NCBI RefSeq assembly: GCF_029948085.1
Contig: NZ_JARZZP010000004.1
Span: 1 to 64,000 of the forward strand
Source of the DNA: Streptococcus taonis
GTDB lineage: Bacteria > Bacillota > Bacilli > Lactobacillales > Streptococcaceae
DNA length: 64,000 nucleotides
Reading direction: 5' to 3'
Shown here: piece by piece, positions 52,471 through 62,519 of the stretch
Position numbering within the stretch: the first letter of the stretch is position 1
How the letters are laid out: every line of letters starts with the position of its first letter
The notes under the pieces: model-generated
Told to the model about the DNA's origin: nothing
Seen by the model: only the letters and a program-made list of their open reading frames with translations
The model's database searches: none
Program-made: the position numbers and the translations under genes

Positions 52471-52891
52471 GCAAAAGATTCATACCCAAACTGAGCTACA
52501 AGAACTACTGATTGAAAATGGAGTCCATGTCACACAAGCAACGCTTTCACGAGACATCAATCTGATGAACCTCTCTAAAATTCGTGAAGGTGAACATTCC
52601 TATTATGCAATCAATACTGGTTCCACATCAAAGTGGGAAAAACGCCTAGAAGTGTATATGGAGGAAGCCCTCTACATGATGCATCCTGTTCAACACCAGG
52701 TTGTCATCAAAACCTATCCAGGTTTAGCGCAATCCTTTGGATCCATCTTAGATGCCCTAAACTTCCCTGAAATTGTGGCTACTATCTGTGGCAATGATGT
52801 CTGTTTGGTTATCTGCGAGGATAAAGAACAAGCTCAATCTTGCTTTGAACGCCTCAAACAATTTGCACCACCTCTATTTTTTGATCGCTAA
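52421..52891 (+). CDS. argR: ArgR/AhrC-family arginine repressor
   Basis: 156 residues. N-terminal winged helix with [14 protein letters not shown] (the SR recognition motif) and a C-terminal oligomerisation domain. The arginine-binding acidic pair seen as GNDVC/CEDK is altered from the classical GDDT, so ligand response may differ. GGGAGG 10 bases upstream supports the ATG. Streptococci usually carry several such paralogues; which one this is cannot be told. Confidence 0.9.
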   Translation: MNKAEQRHQLIRALITKQKIHTQTELQELLIENGVHVTQATLSRDINLMNLSKIREGEHSYYAINTGSTSKWEKRLEVYMEEALYMMHPVQHQVVIKTYPGLAQSFGSILDALNFPEIVATICGNDVCLVICEDKEQAQSCFERLKQFAPPLFFDR

Positions 52892-52897
52892 TAAAAT

Positions 52898-52928
52898 CCC
52901 GTGATGACTCTCATCACGGGTTTATTTT
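52898..52928. terminator. Bidirectional terminator between argR and the small gene
   Basis: CCCGTGATGA and TCATCACGGG with a 3-base loop and T runs on both sides. Confidence 0.9.
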
Positions 52929-53091
52929 ATGATTTGTTATTTTCAGCTTGCTTTTTAGTTCTTGCTAGTCTCAAAGCACGATTTGGATTGAGGCGATTAA
53001 AGAGTTCTTCTAACTTTTTCTCATTCCAGACGTCTGCTGCAGAAACAAAATTTCCATCAGCATCTCGGAAAGATATCGGTTTATCTCCCAT
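52927..53091 (-). CDS. Small conserved-looking protein downstream of obgE
   Basis: 54 residues, starting MGDKPISFRDADGNFVSAAD, basic at the C terminus. AGGAG lies 7 bases before its ATG and overlaps the obgE stop codon, so it is translationally coupled to obgE. Function unknown. Confidence 0.75.
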   Translation of the reverse strand: MGDKPISFRDADGNFVSAADVWNEKKLEELFNRLNPNRALRLARTKKQAENNKS

Positions 53092-53100
53092 AGCTATCTC

Positions 53101-54411
53101 CTAGTCTACAAACTCAAACTCAAATTTGCCGATACGAACTAGATCTCCATCCTTGGCACCACGGGCACGGAGAGCTTCATCAACTCCCATACCACGCAAC
53201 TGACGAGCAAACTTCATGACAGACTCATCACGATCAAAGTTAGTCATGTTAAAGAGTTTAATGAGTTTTTCACCTGAAAGTACCCAAGTTGCATCGTCAT
53301 CACGACTAATTTCAAATGGTTTTTCTTCTTCGTCAAAACCATAATAAACTTCTTCTTCCATTTCTGACTCATCATAAAGAAGAAATTCTGGTGTCTTATC
53401 AAGAAGCTCGGCTGTTGCATCTAGTAAAGGTGCAAGACCTTGCTTAGTCAAACCTGAGATTGGGAAGATGGCTGGTAAGTCCTCGAACTCATCATAGTTA
53501 GCCGCCAATTTTTTCTTGAATTCTTCAAGATTTTCTTTGCTTTCTGGCATATCCATCTTATTAGCAACAATGATTTGGGGACGTTCCATAAGACGAAGGT
53601 TATAAGATTCCAACTCTTTGTTAATAGCAAGATAATCTTCGTAAGGATCACGTCCTTCACTGGCTGACATATCAATGATGTGAAGGATAACGCGAGTACG
53701 CTCAATATGGCGAAGGAACTGAGTTCCCAAGCCCACACCTTGACTAGCGCCTTCGATCAAACCAGGAAGGTCTGCCACTGCAAATGACTCACCTGATTGA
53801 GTACGGACCATACCAAGATTAGGAACGATTGTTGTAAAGTGGTAGGCACCGATTTTAGGTTTTGCAGAGGTAATTACGCTGAGCAGAGTTGATTTTCCAA
53901 CTGAAGGGAAGCCAACCAAACCAACATCCGCAAGGATTTTAAGTTCTAACTGTAACTCACGTTCCTGACCAGGTTCTCCATTCTCAGAGATCTCTGGAGC
54001 AGGATTTTTTGGTGTCGCAAAACGGATATTCCCACGACCACCTCGACCACCGTGAGCAACGATAAACTCTTGACCGTGTTCAATCAAGTCAGTGATAACT
54101 TTTCCAGTCTCAGCATCACGCACAGTTGTCCCTTGAGGTACTCGGACAATCAAGTCTTCTGCACCGCGTCCGTGCATTCCTTTAGTCATTCCTTTTTCAC
54201 CTGACTGGGCTTTGAAATGACGATTGTAACGGAAGTCCATCAAGGTACGTAAACCTTCATCTACAACGAAAACAACGTTACCACCACGGCCACCGTCACC
54301 ACCCCATGGTCCTCCATTAGGGACATATTTTTCTCGGCGAAAAGCAACCATGCCATCGCCACCATTTCCAGCCTTGACCTTAATCTTGGCTGTATCTAAA
54401 AACATACTCAT
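53101..54411 (-). CDS. obgE: GTPase ObgE/CgtA
   Basis: 436 residues. The glycine-rich Obg fold ([12 protein letters not shown]) precedes the G domain with [18 protein letters not shown] and NKMD. A C-terminal OCT domain ends the protein. Roles in ribosome assembly and stress control are known from the family. Confidence 0.98.
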   Translation of the reverse strand: MSMFLDTAKIKVKAGNGGDGMVAFRREKYVPNGGPWGGDGGRGGNVVFVVDEGLRTLMDFRYNRHFKAQSGEKGMTKGMHGRGAEDLIVRVPQGTTVRDAETGKVITDLIEHGQEFIVAHGGRGGRGNIRFATPKNPAPEISENGEPGQERELQLELKILADVGLVGFPSVGKSTLLSVITSAKPKIGAYHFTTIVPNLGMVRTQSGESFAVADLPGLIEGASQGVGLGTQFLRHIERTRVILHIIDMSASEGRDPYEDYLAINKELESYNLRLMERPQIIVANKMDMPESKENLEEFKKKLAANYDEFEDLPAIFPISGLTKQGLAPLLDATAELLDKTPEFLLYDESEMEEEVYYGFDEEEKPFEISRDDDATWVLSGEKLIKLFNMTNFDRDESVMKFARQLRGMGVDEALRARGAKDGDLVRIGKFEFEFVD

Positions 54412-54425
54412 ATTCTTTTCTCACT

Positions 54426-54451
54426 TTAAAAAGGGCTGGGAAATCCCAGTC
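54426..54451 (-). terminator. Terminator after the DUF4044 gene
   Basis: ACTGGGA TT TCCCAG on the minus strand, then CCCTTTTTAAAG. It lies between the DUF4044 gene and obgE. Confidence 0.65.
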
Positions 54452-54486
54452 ACCAACTATTACTACTTGCTAGAAATTCTAGTTTC

Positions 54487-54621
54487 CTAGAATCTGCTAA
54501 ATACACCAATGGCTGTAGCAAAGATACCTGCTAAGGTTACAAACAACATAATCAAAACGACGAATAGTGTCAATTTCTCAAAAAATGTTTTTTTACGTTT
54601 TCCATTATCACCAAATGCCAT
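54487..54621 (-). CDS. DUF4044-type single-pass membrane peptide
   Basis: 44 residues starting MAFGDNGKRKKTFFEKLTLF, with one hydrophobic helix (about 18-41). A good AAGGAG ribosome site precedes the ATG. The N-terminal GxxKRKKTFFEK pattern matches the DUF4044 family as I recall it. Function unknown. Confidence 0.8.
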   Translation of the reverse strand: MAFGDNGKRKKTFFEKLTLFVVLIMLFVTLAGIFATAIGVFSRF

Positions 54622-54651
54622 TATTTTCTCCTTTTCTATAATTCCCTATTT

Positions 54652-54843
54652 TTAATATTCTTCCGAAACTGGAGCAATTGCCCACAAGATTAAGTAAGCA
54701 ATAAGTCCGCTACCATAACAAAAAGCTAGAACTCCCCAGATCACACGTACGATTGTCGGATCAATATCAAAATAATTAGCTAAACCAGCGCATACTCCAC
54801 CGATTTTTTGATCTCGACTACTTCTCATAAATTTCTTTTTCAT
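54652..54843 (-). CDS. PspC domain protein
   Basis: 63 residues. A basic N terminus, the motif DQKIGGVCAGLANYFDIDPT and one hydrophobic helix with GLIAYLILWAI. Phage-shock-type envelope stress proteins carry this domain. Confidence 0.92.
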   Translation of the reverse strand: MKKKFMRSSRDQKIGGVCAGLANYFDIDPTIVRVIWGVLAFCYGSGLIAYLILWAIAPVSEEY

Positions 54844-54869
54844 TTCTTCATTTCCTTTCTTCGAAGACC

Positions 54870-56186
54870 TTAGTCATTCCAATAATCTCTCAAGTCATTC
54901 AACTGTTTCTTGGATGCTTTTAACATTCGTTTAGAACTTTTGACTGGAACTGAAACTGCCTGTTGTGGCAAGTAAAATACTGTCTTTAAAATCCGTTGTG
55001 TCATCGGTTCATCACGAGTTAATTCTTTTTCAAAATTGTTTGAGATGATAGCATCCAAATAAAACTCATGGACTCTCTTAGCAAAATTCTCAGCTGAAAT
55101 TTCATACAATTTATCAGCCAAAAGTTTTTCATCCATCTTTGGAGTTGCAATTAAAGCTTCTAAAATAGCCCCTGCTAAATCTCTCTCTTCATAATAAAGA
55201 GTTCCAAACATCTTATCGCTAATCAAATTATCTAGATAAGGATTTCCATGAGCTATTACCGGAGTCTTACTTGCAAGACTTTCAAGATAGGTCAAGCCTT
55301 GCGTCTCACTAGTTGAAGCTGAAATGAAGAAATCAGCCGCCTTATAGTAAAGTGCTGTCTCGCTTGGAGCGATCATACCTGTAAAGATAACAGAATCCTG
55401 AATCTGCAAATCTTCTGCTTGCTCCTTGAGGTTTTCCAGATAAGGTCCATCTCCAGCAACGACTAATTTAACATTTTGCTCTTCTTCTAGAACATCTGGA
55501 AGTGCTGCCAAAACAGCTTGAATGTTCTTTTCGTAAGACACCCGGGAAAGACTAAGAAGCATCTTTTCGTCTTTCTTAATACCTAGTTTATCTCGTAGAT
55601 CACTGATGTGCTCTGGTCCAATTTCAGGACGTTCAAACTTGGCAAGCTCAATACCTGTAGGAATGACACGCTTTTCAACTTTGACCTTATAATCAGATAA
55701 TAAATCACGCACAATCTCACTCGGACAAATCACACCATCCACATCATGAAGAAATCCCCTTACAAGATACTTGACCATGCTCGGACGAATCAACAAACCC
55801 TTAGCAATATAGTGAACATAATCCTCGTACTGGGTATGATAGGTATGAATGACTGGGATTTTCAGTTCTCGAGCAATCCAAATTCCCAATAAACCAAGAG
55901 AAAACTCAGTCTGCGTATGAATAATATCGAGTTTGTATTGTTTTGCAATCTCAAGAGCTTTCGTAAATCCACGATAGGCGAAACGACGGTCTTTAAAGGC
56001 AAAGAAAGGAACACTAGGAATACGAATAATCTGCCAGTCTTCATAACGATTGACATCCTTATCTGTTGTCGTGAAGATAAAGACTGCATGCCCTTGCTTT
56101 TCAAGCTCTGTTTTTAAGGTTCGAATACTGGTTGCAACACCCGAAACCTGTGGGAAATAAGTATCTGTAAATAATCCAATTCGCAT
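54870..56186 (-). CDS. GT4 glycosyltransferase, probable alpha-monoglucosyl-diacylglycerol synthase
   Basis: 438 residues. N-terminal FTDTYFPQVSGVATSI, HTQTEFSLG, the EX7E-type region SASTSETQGLTYLE and the GLTYLESLA segment. Similar to the pneumococcal enzyme (neighbour of CpoA) that puts glucose on diacylglycerol. 8 bases after cpoA. The C-terminal 50 residues are basic, suiting membrane binding. Confidence 0.88.
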   Translation of the reverse strand: MRIGLFTDTYFPQVSGVATSIRTLKTELEKQGHAVFIFTTTDKDVNRYEDWQIIRIPSVPFFAFKDRRFAYRGFTKALEIAKQYKLDIIHTQTEFSLGLLGIWIARELKIPVIHTYHTQYEDYVHYIAKGLLIRPSMVKYLVRGFLHDVDGVICPSEIVRDLLSDYKVKVEKRVIPTGIELAKFERPEIGPEHISDLRDKLGIKKDEKMLLSLSRVSYEKNIQAVLAALPDVLEEEQNVKLVVAGDGPYLENLKEQAEDLQIQDSVIFTGMIAPSETALYYKAADFFISASTSETQGLTYLESLASKTPVIAHGNPYLDNLISDKMFGTLYYEERDLAGAILEALIATPKMDEKLLADKLYEISAENFAKRVHEFYLDAIISNNFEKELTRDEPMTQRILKTVFYLPQQAVSVPVKSSKRMLKASKKQLNDLRDYWND

Positions 56187-56194
56187 ATACTACC

Positions 56195-57238
56195 TCATTT
56201 TTTTCCTAAAGCTGCTTGCTCCCGATAGAATTTTAGCCAGATTTCAAGAAGATGCTCTTCTGAATATTCTCTTGAAATGGCCTTAGCCTTTTCTTTCAAT
56301 GCTTTCAACGCTTCTGGATGCTCTCGATATTCCAAGATAGCTTCTTTCATCTCTTCTACATCAGTGGTTGGTCTGTAATTTCCTTCAAGAATGACCTTAT
56401 AAAGATCTAGATCACGAAGCATAATGGGTGCTTCACAACTCGCAGCTTCTAGAATAGTCATTGGAAAGAGCTCGTTATAACTTGGAAGCAAGAAAAGATC
56501 AGCCAAGGCATAGAGTTCTCTCATCCGTTCTGGCTCGACAATTCCAGGGAAAATCAAGTTTTCTGGAGGATTATCCATAATCTTTTTATAGCGTTCATAA
56601 CCATCCGTTATTCCCCCAAAAGAGAAGCCACCAGCCCAAATAAAAGTGATATCCGGTAATTCCTCAGCTAGAGTGATAAAGTCATCTATTCCTTTACGCT
56701 TCTGAACCTGACCAGCACCAACGACTACAAACTGATTCTCATCAATTCCCATATCTTTACGAAGTTGCTCAACTTGCTCTATAGGAAGTGAATGCCATTT
56801 TTCTTTATTGACAAAGTTAGGAATATAGGTCACTTTTTCACGTGGAATTCCAGCAGCCACCAAATCCTCAATGAAGGTAGGATTGACCACAACCAGATGC
56901 TCCATACGGTCATAAAAAGAAAATACATAGCGTTTGACAATCCCCTTTAAGAAGAATGGAATCTTCAAACTACCTTCCAAGGTATCAGGTAAGAAGTGAA
57001 CATAGCCAATCTTACGTCCAGAACGTTTTTTCTGAAAGGTCGAGAGATAATAAGGAAAATCAATCGTATGAAAATGAGTAACATCCGCTTCGATTGGAAG
57101 ATTTTCTGTTACGATCAGTTGGTCTTTCGCATCTCGTTTTAAAAGCTGCACCAGTTCACGGTAAGCACCAGACACACCTTGACCCGCCACTTTTTCACTT
57201 GAACTTAGCATATTGATGCGTAATTTCTCTTTTTCCAT
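56195..57238 (-). CDS. cpoA: Glycolipid glycosyltransferase CpoA
   Basis: 347 residues from MEKEKLRINM at 57238. Matches, from memory, pneumococcal CpoA, which adds galactose to glucosyl-diacylglycerol. Recognisable parts are EKVAGQGVSGAYREL, GAGQVQKRKGIDDF and NELFPMTILEAASCE (donor site). Acts with the next gene to make the di-glycosyl lipid anchor of the membrane. No Shine-Dalgarno; the -10 box lies 7 bases upstream. Confidence 0.92.
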   Translation of the reverse strand: MEKEKLRINMLSSSEKVAGQGVSGAYRELVQLLKRDAKDQLIVTENLPIEADVTHFHTIDFPYYLSTFQKKRSGRKIGYVHFLPDTLEGSLKIPFFLKGIVKRYVFSFYDRMEHLVVVNPTFIEDLVAAGIPREKVTYIPNFVNKEKWHSLPIEQVEQLRKDMGIDENQFVVVGAGQVQKRKGIDDFITLAEELPDITFIWAGGFSFGGITDGYERYKKIMDNPPENLIFPGIVEPERMRELYALADLFLLPSYNELFPMTILEAASCEAPIMLRDLDLYKVILEGNYRPTTDVEEMKEAILEYREHPEALKALKEKAKAISREYSEEHLLEIWLKFYREQAALGKK

Positions 57239-57245
57239 AGTAACC

Positions 57246-57251
57246 ATTATA
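57246..57251 (-). promoter_or_regulatory. Extended -10 box giving leaderless cpoA mRNA
   Basis: The minus strand reads TGGTATAAT, then GGTTACTATGG. The transcription start is expected at about 57239, the base before the cpoA ATG. Confidence 0.55.
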
Positions 57252-57280
57252 CCATTTTCTTCAAATAAAATCAGCAAATT

Positions 57281-57338
57281 AAAAGAGAGATAGTATAAAA
57301 GCTGGGAATTTCCTGGCGTCTACACTATTTCTCTTTTT
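57281..57338. terminator. Long-stem terminator between the DUF59 gene and cpoA
   Basis: AAAAGAGAGATAGT pairs with ACTATTTCTCTTTT (one G-T pair), with an inner GGGAATTTCC, so both strands give T runs. It ends the dnaG-rpoD-DUF59 transcript. Confidence 0.75.
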
Positions 57339-57347
57339 ATCATTTAC

Positions 57348-57677
57348 TTACTTGATGCCTAAAGCGATACGAGCGTAACGGCTCATTTTCTCAACTGTCC
57401 AAGCTGGATACCAAACTAATTTGACTTCAACATTAGTAACCTCTGGAACATCCGTCATAGCATCATAGATTTGGTCGGTTAAAAGATCTGCCAAGGGACA
57501 ACCCATGGTTGTTAAGGTCATATCAATTTCAGTCTCACCTGTATCGCCATCAAAACGAATCTCGTAGATCAAGCCTAGATTGACAATATCAATCCCCAAC
57601 TCTGGGTCAATCACTTCTTCTAGGGCTGTCAAAATACGTGTTTTGATATTTTCGATTTGTTCTTCTGTATAAGCCAT
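57348..57677 (-). CDS. DUF59/MIP18-family metal-sulfur cluster assembly protein
   Basis: 109 residues from the second ATG (AGGGAG 8 bases upstream). VIDPELGIDIVNLGLIYE and TTMGCPLADLL (conserved Cys) are the family motifs. SufT/PaaD-like role in Fe-S protein maturation. 11 bases after rpoD. Confidence 0.92.
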   Translation of the reverse strand: MAYTEEQIENIKTRILTALEEVIDPELGIDIVNLGLIYEIRFDGDTGETEIDMTLTTMGCPLADLLTDQIYDAMTDVPEVTNVEVKLVWYPAWTVEKMSRYARIALGIK

Positions 57678-57694
57678 CTTCATTCTCCCTTAAC

Positions 57695-58804
57695 TTAATC
57701 TTCAATGAAATCACGAAGTGGTTTGCTTCGACTTGGCTGGCGAAGTTTTCTCAAAGCTTTGGCTTCAATCTGACGGATACGTTCACGTGTTACGTTAAAG
57801 ACTTTACCAACATCTTCAAGAGTACGCATTTTCCCATCATCTAGACCAAAACGAAGTCGCAAGACATTCTCTTCGCGGTCTGTAAGAGTATCCAAGACTT
57901 CATCCAATTGTTCGCGCAAAACGATACGAGTTGTATAGTCCACTGGATTTTCAATCACTTCGTCCTCGATAAAGTCACCAAGATGGCTATCGTCCTCTTC
58001 ACCGATAGGTGTTTCAAGAGAAACAGGTTCTTGGGCAATCTTGAGAATTTCACGGACCTTATCAGGTGTCATATCCATGCGTTCGGCGATTTGTTCAGGA
58101 GTTGGATCTTGTCCCAATTCTTGAAGAAGATTACGTTGTTCACGAACAAGCTTGTTAATGGTTTCCACCATGTGAACTGGGATACGGATGGTACGAGCTT
58201 GGTCAGCAATGGCACGAGTAATGGCCTGACGAATCCACCAAGTCGCATAAGTTGAGAATTTGAACCCTTTAGAGTAGTCAAATTTATCAACGGCCTTCAT
58301 CAAGCCCATGTTTCCTTCTTGAATCAAGTCAAGGAACTGCATTCCACGTCCAACATAACGTTTAGCGATAGATACTACCAAACGAAGGTTCGCTTCTGCA
58401 AGGCGTTGTTTAGCTTCGATATCACCCGCTTCAACAGCAAGGGCCAACTCTTTTTCCTCTTCATTTGTAAGCAGAGGCACAACCCCGATTTCTTTCAAAT
58501 ACATACGGACAGGGTCATTGACCTTAGCAGAGGTTGAACCAATCAAATCTTCATCAGTCAACTCTGGTTCTTCCTCAGTGCTCAAAACACGCGCACTTGG
58601 ATTTCCGTCGTTGTCCGTAATTGAGATACCAGCATCTTGAATGCGTTGCAAAAGATTCTCAATACCTTCCACATCTAAAGTGAAGGGAATTACGAGGGCG
58701 TTATTGATTTCATCATCAGTTGCTGTACCAGTTTTTTTATGATTGCGAATAAATTCCGCTACTTGGACGTCAAAGGTTGTTACTTCTTTTTGTTTTGTTG
58801 CCAT
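57695..58804 (-). CDS. rpoD: Primary sigma factor RpoD (SigA)
   Basis: 369 residues. Region 2 [31 protein letters not shown], region 3 and region 4.2 [17 protein letters not shown]. The short N-terminal region 1.1 is typical of Firmicutes. The start lies 2 bases after the dnaG stop. Confidence 0.98.
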   Translation of the reverse strand: MATKQKEVTTFDVQVAEFIRNHKKTGTATDDEINNALVIPFTLDVEGIENLLQRIQDAGISITDNDGNPSARVLSTEEEPELTDEDLIGSTSAKVNDPVRMYLKEIGVVPLLTNEEEKELALAVEAGDIEAKQRLAEANLRLVVSIAKRYVGRGMQFLDLIQEGNMGLMKAVDKFDYSKGFKFSTYATWWIRQAITRAIADQARTIRIPVHMVETINKLVREQRNLLQELGQDPTPEQIAERMDMTPDKVREILKIAQEPVSLETPIGEEDDSHLGDFIEDEVIENPVDYTTRIVLREQLDEVLDTLTDREENVLRLRFGLDDGKMRTLEDVGKVFNVTRERIRQIEAKALRKLRQPSRSKPLRDFIED

Positions 58805-58806
58805 TC

Positions 58807-60567
58807 TTACTCCATTCTTCTTTTTTGGGCAATTAAGCGTTCTAGCTCTTCTAATGCAGTGTCTGTATCACCGACATGGCTAGCTTCCTGAACTTTCTTT
58901 TTAATTTGCAGATTTTCCTGATTCAAAAGAGCTCTTTTTCGAGACTCTTCCACTTCGGCTAACTCGTGAGGGGACATCTCAGGTGGCAAATCTAAGGATA
59001 GGACTTGATACCAAGCACTCTCCACTTCTCTGGTCTGATGAGCCAAATCCTCAGATGAGATACTTCCATTATCAATCAAGAGTCCATACAAGGTCTGAAA
59101 CTCTGGAGTTTCAAAGATAAAATCCTCTCTTAAGCGATAGTCATTGAGTACCAAGGGATGTTCCATCATTCGGTAGAGGATATGGGCTTCCGCTCTCATC
59201 ACTGCTGTCAGCTGCTTGGTAACAGACATAGTGACAGGACTCGGACTATAGGTCTCCTTGACCTTCTCCTTTCTCTGTCTGACACGACTTTCATTGACAA
59301 TATGTTCGACTTGCTGATAGTCAAATGATGGCAAGTGATCCGTCAAAATGTGAATGTAGGAATTCTGAGCTGTGATAGAGGGTTCCTTGGCGATTAAGGG
59401 GGCAATTTTCTCTATAAATTCAATCTGGGCTTGTAGATTTTCACTATTTTCAGGTCTGAAATGATGAATGTAAAACTCAATAGGACTGATGCGAGTATTG
59501 GTTAAGAGATAAGCCAAGTCTTGAGGAGAGTTTTTCTGCAAATATTCATCTGGATCCATTGCGTCAGGAATCTGGACGACTTGGACAGGTAAATCTTTAA
59601 GCTCATCCAAGGCTTTCGCTGTGGCAGCTTGTCCAGCCTTATCTCCGTCATAGGTGACGATAACCTTTTTAGTAAAGCGTTTCAGATGCTCCACATGTTC
59701 ACTCGTCAGAGCGGTTCCCATAGAAGCAACTGCATTTTCAATACCAGCACGATAAGCCGCAATGACATCCATAAACCCTTCCATCAAGTAGATTTCAGGA
59801 GCCTTGCCCGATCCTTTTTTTACCCTCTCCAAATGATATAATTCGTAACTCTTGTTAAAAATTGCCGTCGCTCGACTATTTTTATACTTTCCAGTTTGAG
59901 AATCAGTCTCTTGCCATACACGACCAGAAAAGGCAATCACCTTTCCTTGATCATTTGAAAGAGGAAACATAATGCGATTATGAAAGGTATCAAAGAATTG
60001 GTTACTCTCAGATAGATAAAACAAACCTGAATCCAGCAAGTCCTTATCACTATAATCATCTGCTAAACGCTGATATAGATAAGAGCGTTCTGCTGGAGCC
60101 AAACCAATCATAAAATGCTTGAGAACATCATCTGTTAAGCCTCGTTTATAGAGATAGTTTCTCGCCTCTTCACCCATCTTAGTCGTCATGAGAATGGCAT
60201 GATAAAAACGAGCGGCTTTCTCATGCATATCGTAGAGATTTTGATGGGGCGACCTAGGCTGTACAGAACCTTGAACAGGCGCTGCCATCTGAATCCCAAG
60301 TCTCTCAGCTAATATCCTCACCGCATCCGCAAAAGTTACTTGCTGATACTCCTCGATAAACTTAAAAACATCTCCAGAACGACCACAACCAAAACAGTGG
60401 TAAAACTGCTTATCTTCGACCACGTTAAAGGAAGGGGTCTTTTCACCATGAAAAGGACAGAGCCCTAAAAAGTTCCGTCCAGATTTTTGTAAAGAAATCA
60501 CTTCTCCTATGATTTCGACAATATTGGTATTGTTTTTGATCTCTTCGATGAGTCTCTTGTCAACCAT
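58807..60567 (-). CDS. dnaG: DNA primase
   Basis: 586 residues from ATG at 60567 (GGAGG 8 bases upstream). The zinc site is CPFHGEK...YHCFGCG (about 40-64), Toprim motifs are [11 protein letters not shown] and TYDGDKAG, and a C-terminal DnaB-binding region follows. dnaG-rpoD is the classical pair; rpsU is not in front. Confidence 0.97.
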   Translation of the reverse strand: MVDKRLIEEIKNNTNIVEIIGEVISLQKSGRNFLGLCPFHGEKTPSFNVVEDKQFYHCFGCGRSGDVFKFIEEYQQVTFADAVRILAERLGIQMAAPVQGSVQPRSPHQNLYDMHEKAARFYHAILMTTKMGEEARNYLYKRGLTDDVLKHFMIGLAPAERSYLYQRLADDYSDKDLLDSGLFYLSESNQFFDTFHNRIMFPLSNDQGKVIAFSGRVWQETDSQTGKYKNSRATAIFNKSYELYHLERVKKGSGKAPEIYLMEGFMDVIAAYRAGIENAVASMGTALTSEHVEHLKRFTKKVIVTYDGDKAGQAATAKALDELKDLPVQVVQIPDAMDPDEYLQKNSPQDLAYLLTNTRISPIEFYIHHFRPENSENLQAQIEFIEKIAPLIAKEPSITAQNSYIHILTDHLPSFDYQQVEHIVNESRVRQRKEKVKETYSPSPVTMSVTKQLTAVMRAEAHILYRMMEHPLVLNDYRLREDFIFETPEFQTLYGLLIDNGSISSEDLAHQTREVESAWYQVLSLDLPPEMSPHELAEVEESRKRALLNQENLQIKKKVQEASHVGDTDTALEELERLIAQKRRME

Positions 60568-60670
60568 AGACAATACCTCCATTTTATCACAGTTTACTCT
60601 AACTAGTATAGCTTATTTCTGAAAAAAAGTAAACCATTTCATACACTTTACATGAGACTATTTCATAAAA

Positions 60671-61054
60671 CTAGCTAGTCACTTTCTCCACTTTTACATC
60701 GTTTTCAGATACAATATCCACTAAAAAATGCGTCGACATTAATTTGTAGTGATGGAGCTTTTTATTAACTATATTTGCAGAAGCGACCAAGTCACCAAAT
60801 TCTGCATTCTCGACTTCATAGATATAGTTGGTCAGATAAAGTGGTCTGTTCTTTGCTAATCCTTGCTCCCAGTAACTATCTATTAATTCTAAACTTTCCT
60901 GGACTGAACGGAAAGCCCAAACTTTTGTAAAGGTAAATTTAAATTTTTCCGAATCTTCCAAGTAGGCAATTAGAGTATCCCCGTCTATATTTATCTCGAT
61001 ACCATAGTCGCCAAAAGGGATGAAGCCCGGTTTAATTTCCGTCCATTTTTCCAT
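60671..61054 (-). CDS. Immunity-like protein, paralogue A
   Basis: 127 residues from the ATG at 61054 (GGAG 7 bases upstream). Soluble. WTEIKPGFIPFGDYGIEI near the start and YIYEVENAEFGDL later align with the next gene (WVEVFKGLIPVDKY and IIYEVKNSQL). No family name known to me; the setting in a row of such genes suggests an immunity role. Confidence 0.75.
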   Translation of the reverse strand: MEKWTEIKPGFIPFGDYGIEINIDGDTLIAYLEDSEKFKFTFTKVWAFRSVQESLELIDSYWEQGLAKNRPLYLTNYIYEVENAEFGDLVASANIVNKKLHHYKLMSTHFLVDIVSENDVKVEKVTS

Positions 61055-61123
61055 ATCAATTCTCCAAGTTCTATTTTCTGTTAATTGTACTACAGCGGTG
61101 TACATGTTTATTTAGCAAATTTT

Positions 61124-61549
61124 CTAGTATTGACTGATACTTAAATTAGAATTTGCGGACACAAGAATCTCCACTACACTATCTTGAGTTATGATGATAT
61201 AATGTTGTGAATACAGTGTTCCTGCACTACCATAGGCTGTATATCCGAGTTTATTCACTAATTGACTATTTTTGACTTCATAAATGATATTTTGGAAATT
61301 ATTTTTTTCATATTTTTTAAACATCTCTTTATCCAGAATTGCAGATAAATACAATTTCCTGCTAAAGACTCGTGCTTCATCATAACAAAAACATGATAAT
61401 TTAAAACGGTTCTGCTCTCCAATCAACCGAATTTCTTGACCATCTGACAAGTTTGTCAACAAGACTTTTAACTTATACTTATCTACAGGAATCAAACCTT
61501 TAAAGACTTCTACCCATTCTTCATTTTTAGTTTCTAGCTCTGATGTCAT
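61124..61549 (-). CDS. Immunity-like protein, paralogue B
   Basis: 141 residues from the ATG at 61549 (GGAGG 5 bases upstream). Shares the W-x-E, G-x-IP, IYEVxN and QHYIII segments with the gene at 60671, at low identity, with extra residues at the N terminus. Probably an old duplication. Function unknown. Confidence 0.75.
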   Translation of the reverse strand: MTSELETKNEEWVEVFKGLIPVDKYKLKVLLTNLSDGQEIRLIGEQNRFKLSCFCYDEARVFSRKLYLSAILDKEMFKKYEKNNFQNIIYEVKNSQLVNKLGYTAYGSAGTLYSQHYIIITQDSVVEILVSANSNLSISQY

Positions 61550-61585
61550 ATATACCTCCATTATTCCATTTTACGTTTTAAACCT

Positions 61586-62063
61586 CTAATTTTCATCTAT
61601 TTCATTTGATACTTCAATCAGTAAATCTTGAAGTTCCTCTAAATCAAGATACAGATTTCTAACTCCTACAAGTAACTGAGAAAAGGCTTGTCTATCTAAT
61701 TGGCGATTCTCACTTAATGACTCAACAATCCAAGAATTTCCCTTCTCTATCCATTTTAAATGAAGGGGTAAATAATCATTTAAAATATCATCTATATTTT
61801 CTAGATTAGTAGAAGATATCTTGTTAGAGGTTTGACTGTCATTTATTAAAGATAAACTTTTACTTATTTTTTTCAACTCTGTTTCTATCGTCACTTTAAT
61901 CTCCTCCCTTGTGAGCCAATATCTAAGACTCCAAATCATCCAAAGATTAGATGCTATAGTCTTAATGAAGGCCTTATTCCCCAGCAAACTCCCTGGTAAA
62001 ATAGTCCATCTTAAATCCAATGAGGAAAATCCATTCTTGAAAATCTTCTTGTATGTATGCCAT
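61586..62063 (-). pseudogene. Small gene broken by a frameshift at a C4 tract
   Basis: An ATG at 62063 with AGGAG 8 bases upstream begins MAYIQEDFQEWIFLIGFKMD but stops after 29 codons. Removing one base from the CCCC tract at 61979-61982 joins this to the downstream frame (NKAFIKTIASN... to 61586), giving about 158 residues. The downstream frame alone starts only with a TTG. Soluble, helical; family unknown. The extra base may be a real mutation, a switch, or a sequencing error. Confidence 0.65.
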
Positions 62064-62186
62064 GTTTTTATCTCCTGCTTTTTTATAAAACAATGCCTTT
62101 ATCTGAATTTCTAAAATTTTTTAAAGTTACTTGGCTTAATCATTCATTTTGTTTTTTTAAAATATACCATAGTCATTCAGAAAAGA

Positions 62187-62519
62187 TTATTGCAAAATCT
62201 CTGTAATAGTAACTTCTCTTTCTGACTTTAAATCATAAAATCCTATATGTACATTGTCATCATATAGCCAAAACAAATCTGTTCCATATTTTGCGGGAAA
62301 AATTTCTAGTAGAACCGGAGCAATTTGCACTATACTTGTCACACCTAGAATTGTAAAATTATCAGGATTAGAAATATATTCTTCATCATCGATAGAAGAT
62401 AATATTGTCCAGCCATTTAACTGAGAAATTGAAGATTTCTCTCTATAAGTGTACTGAATCGGATAGCCATTTATTACATTATTTGAAACCATAAATCCAC
62501 CAAAATCACTATTATTCAT
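62187..62519 (-). CDS. DUF2185 (Imm33-like) immunity protein
   Basis: 110 residues from the ATG at 62519. FGGFMVSNNVINGYPIQYTY, NGWTILSSIDDEEYI and QIAPVLLEI fit DUF2185, a family found among toxin immunity genes. GGAGGG lies 10 bases upstream within the ankyrin gene, and the start overlaps that gene by 8 bases. Confidence 0.8.
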   Translation of the reverse strand: MNNSDFGGFMVSNNVINGYPIQYTYREKSSISQLNGWTILSSIDDEEYISNPDNFTILGVTSIVQIAPVLLEIFPAKYGTDLFWLYDDNVHIGFYDLKSEREVTITEILQ

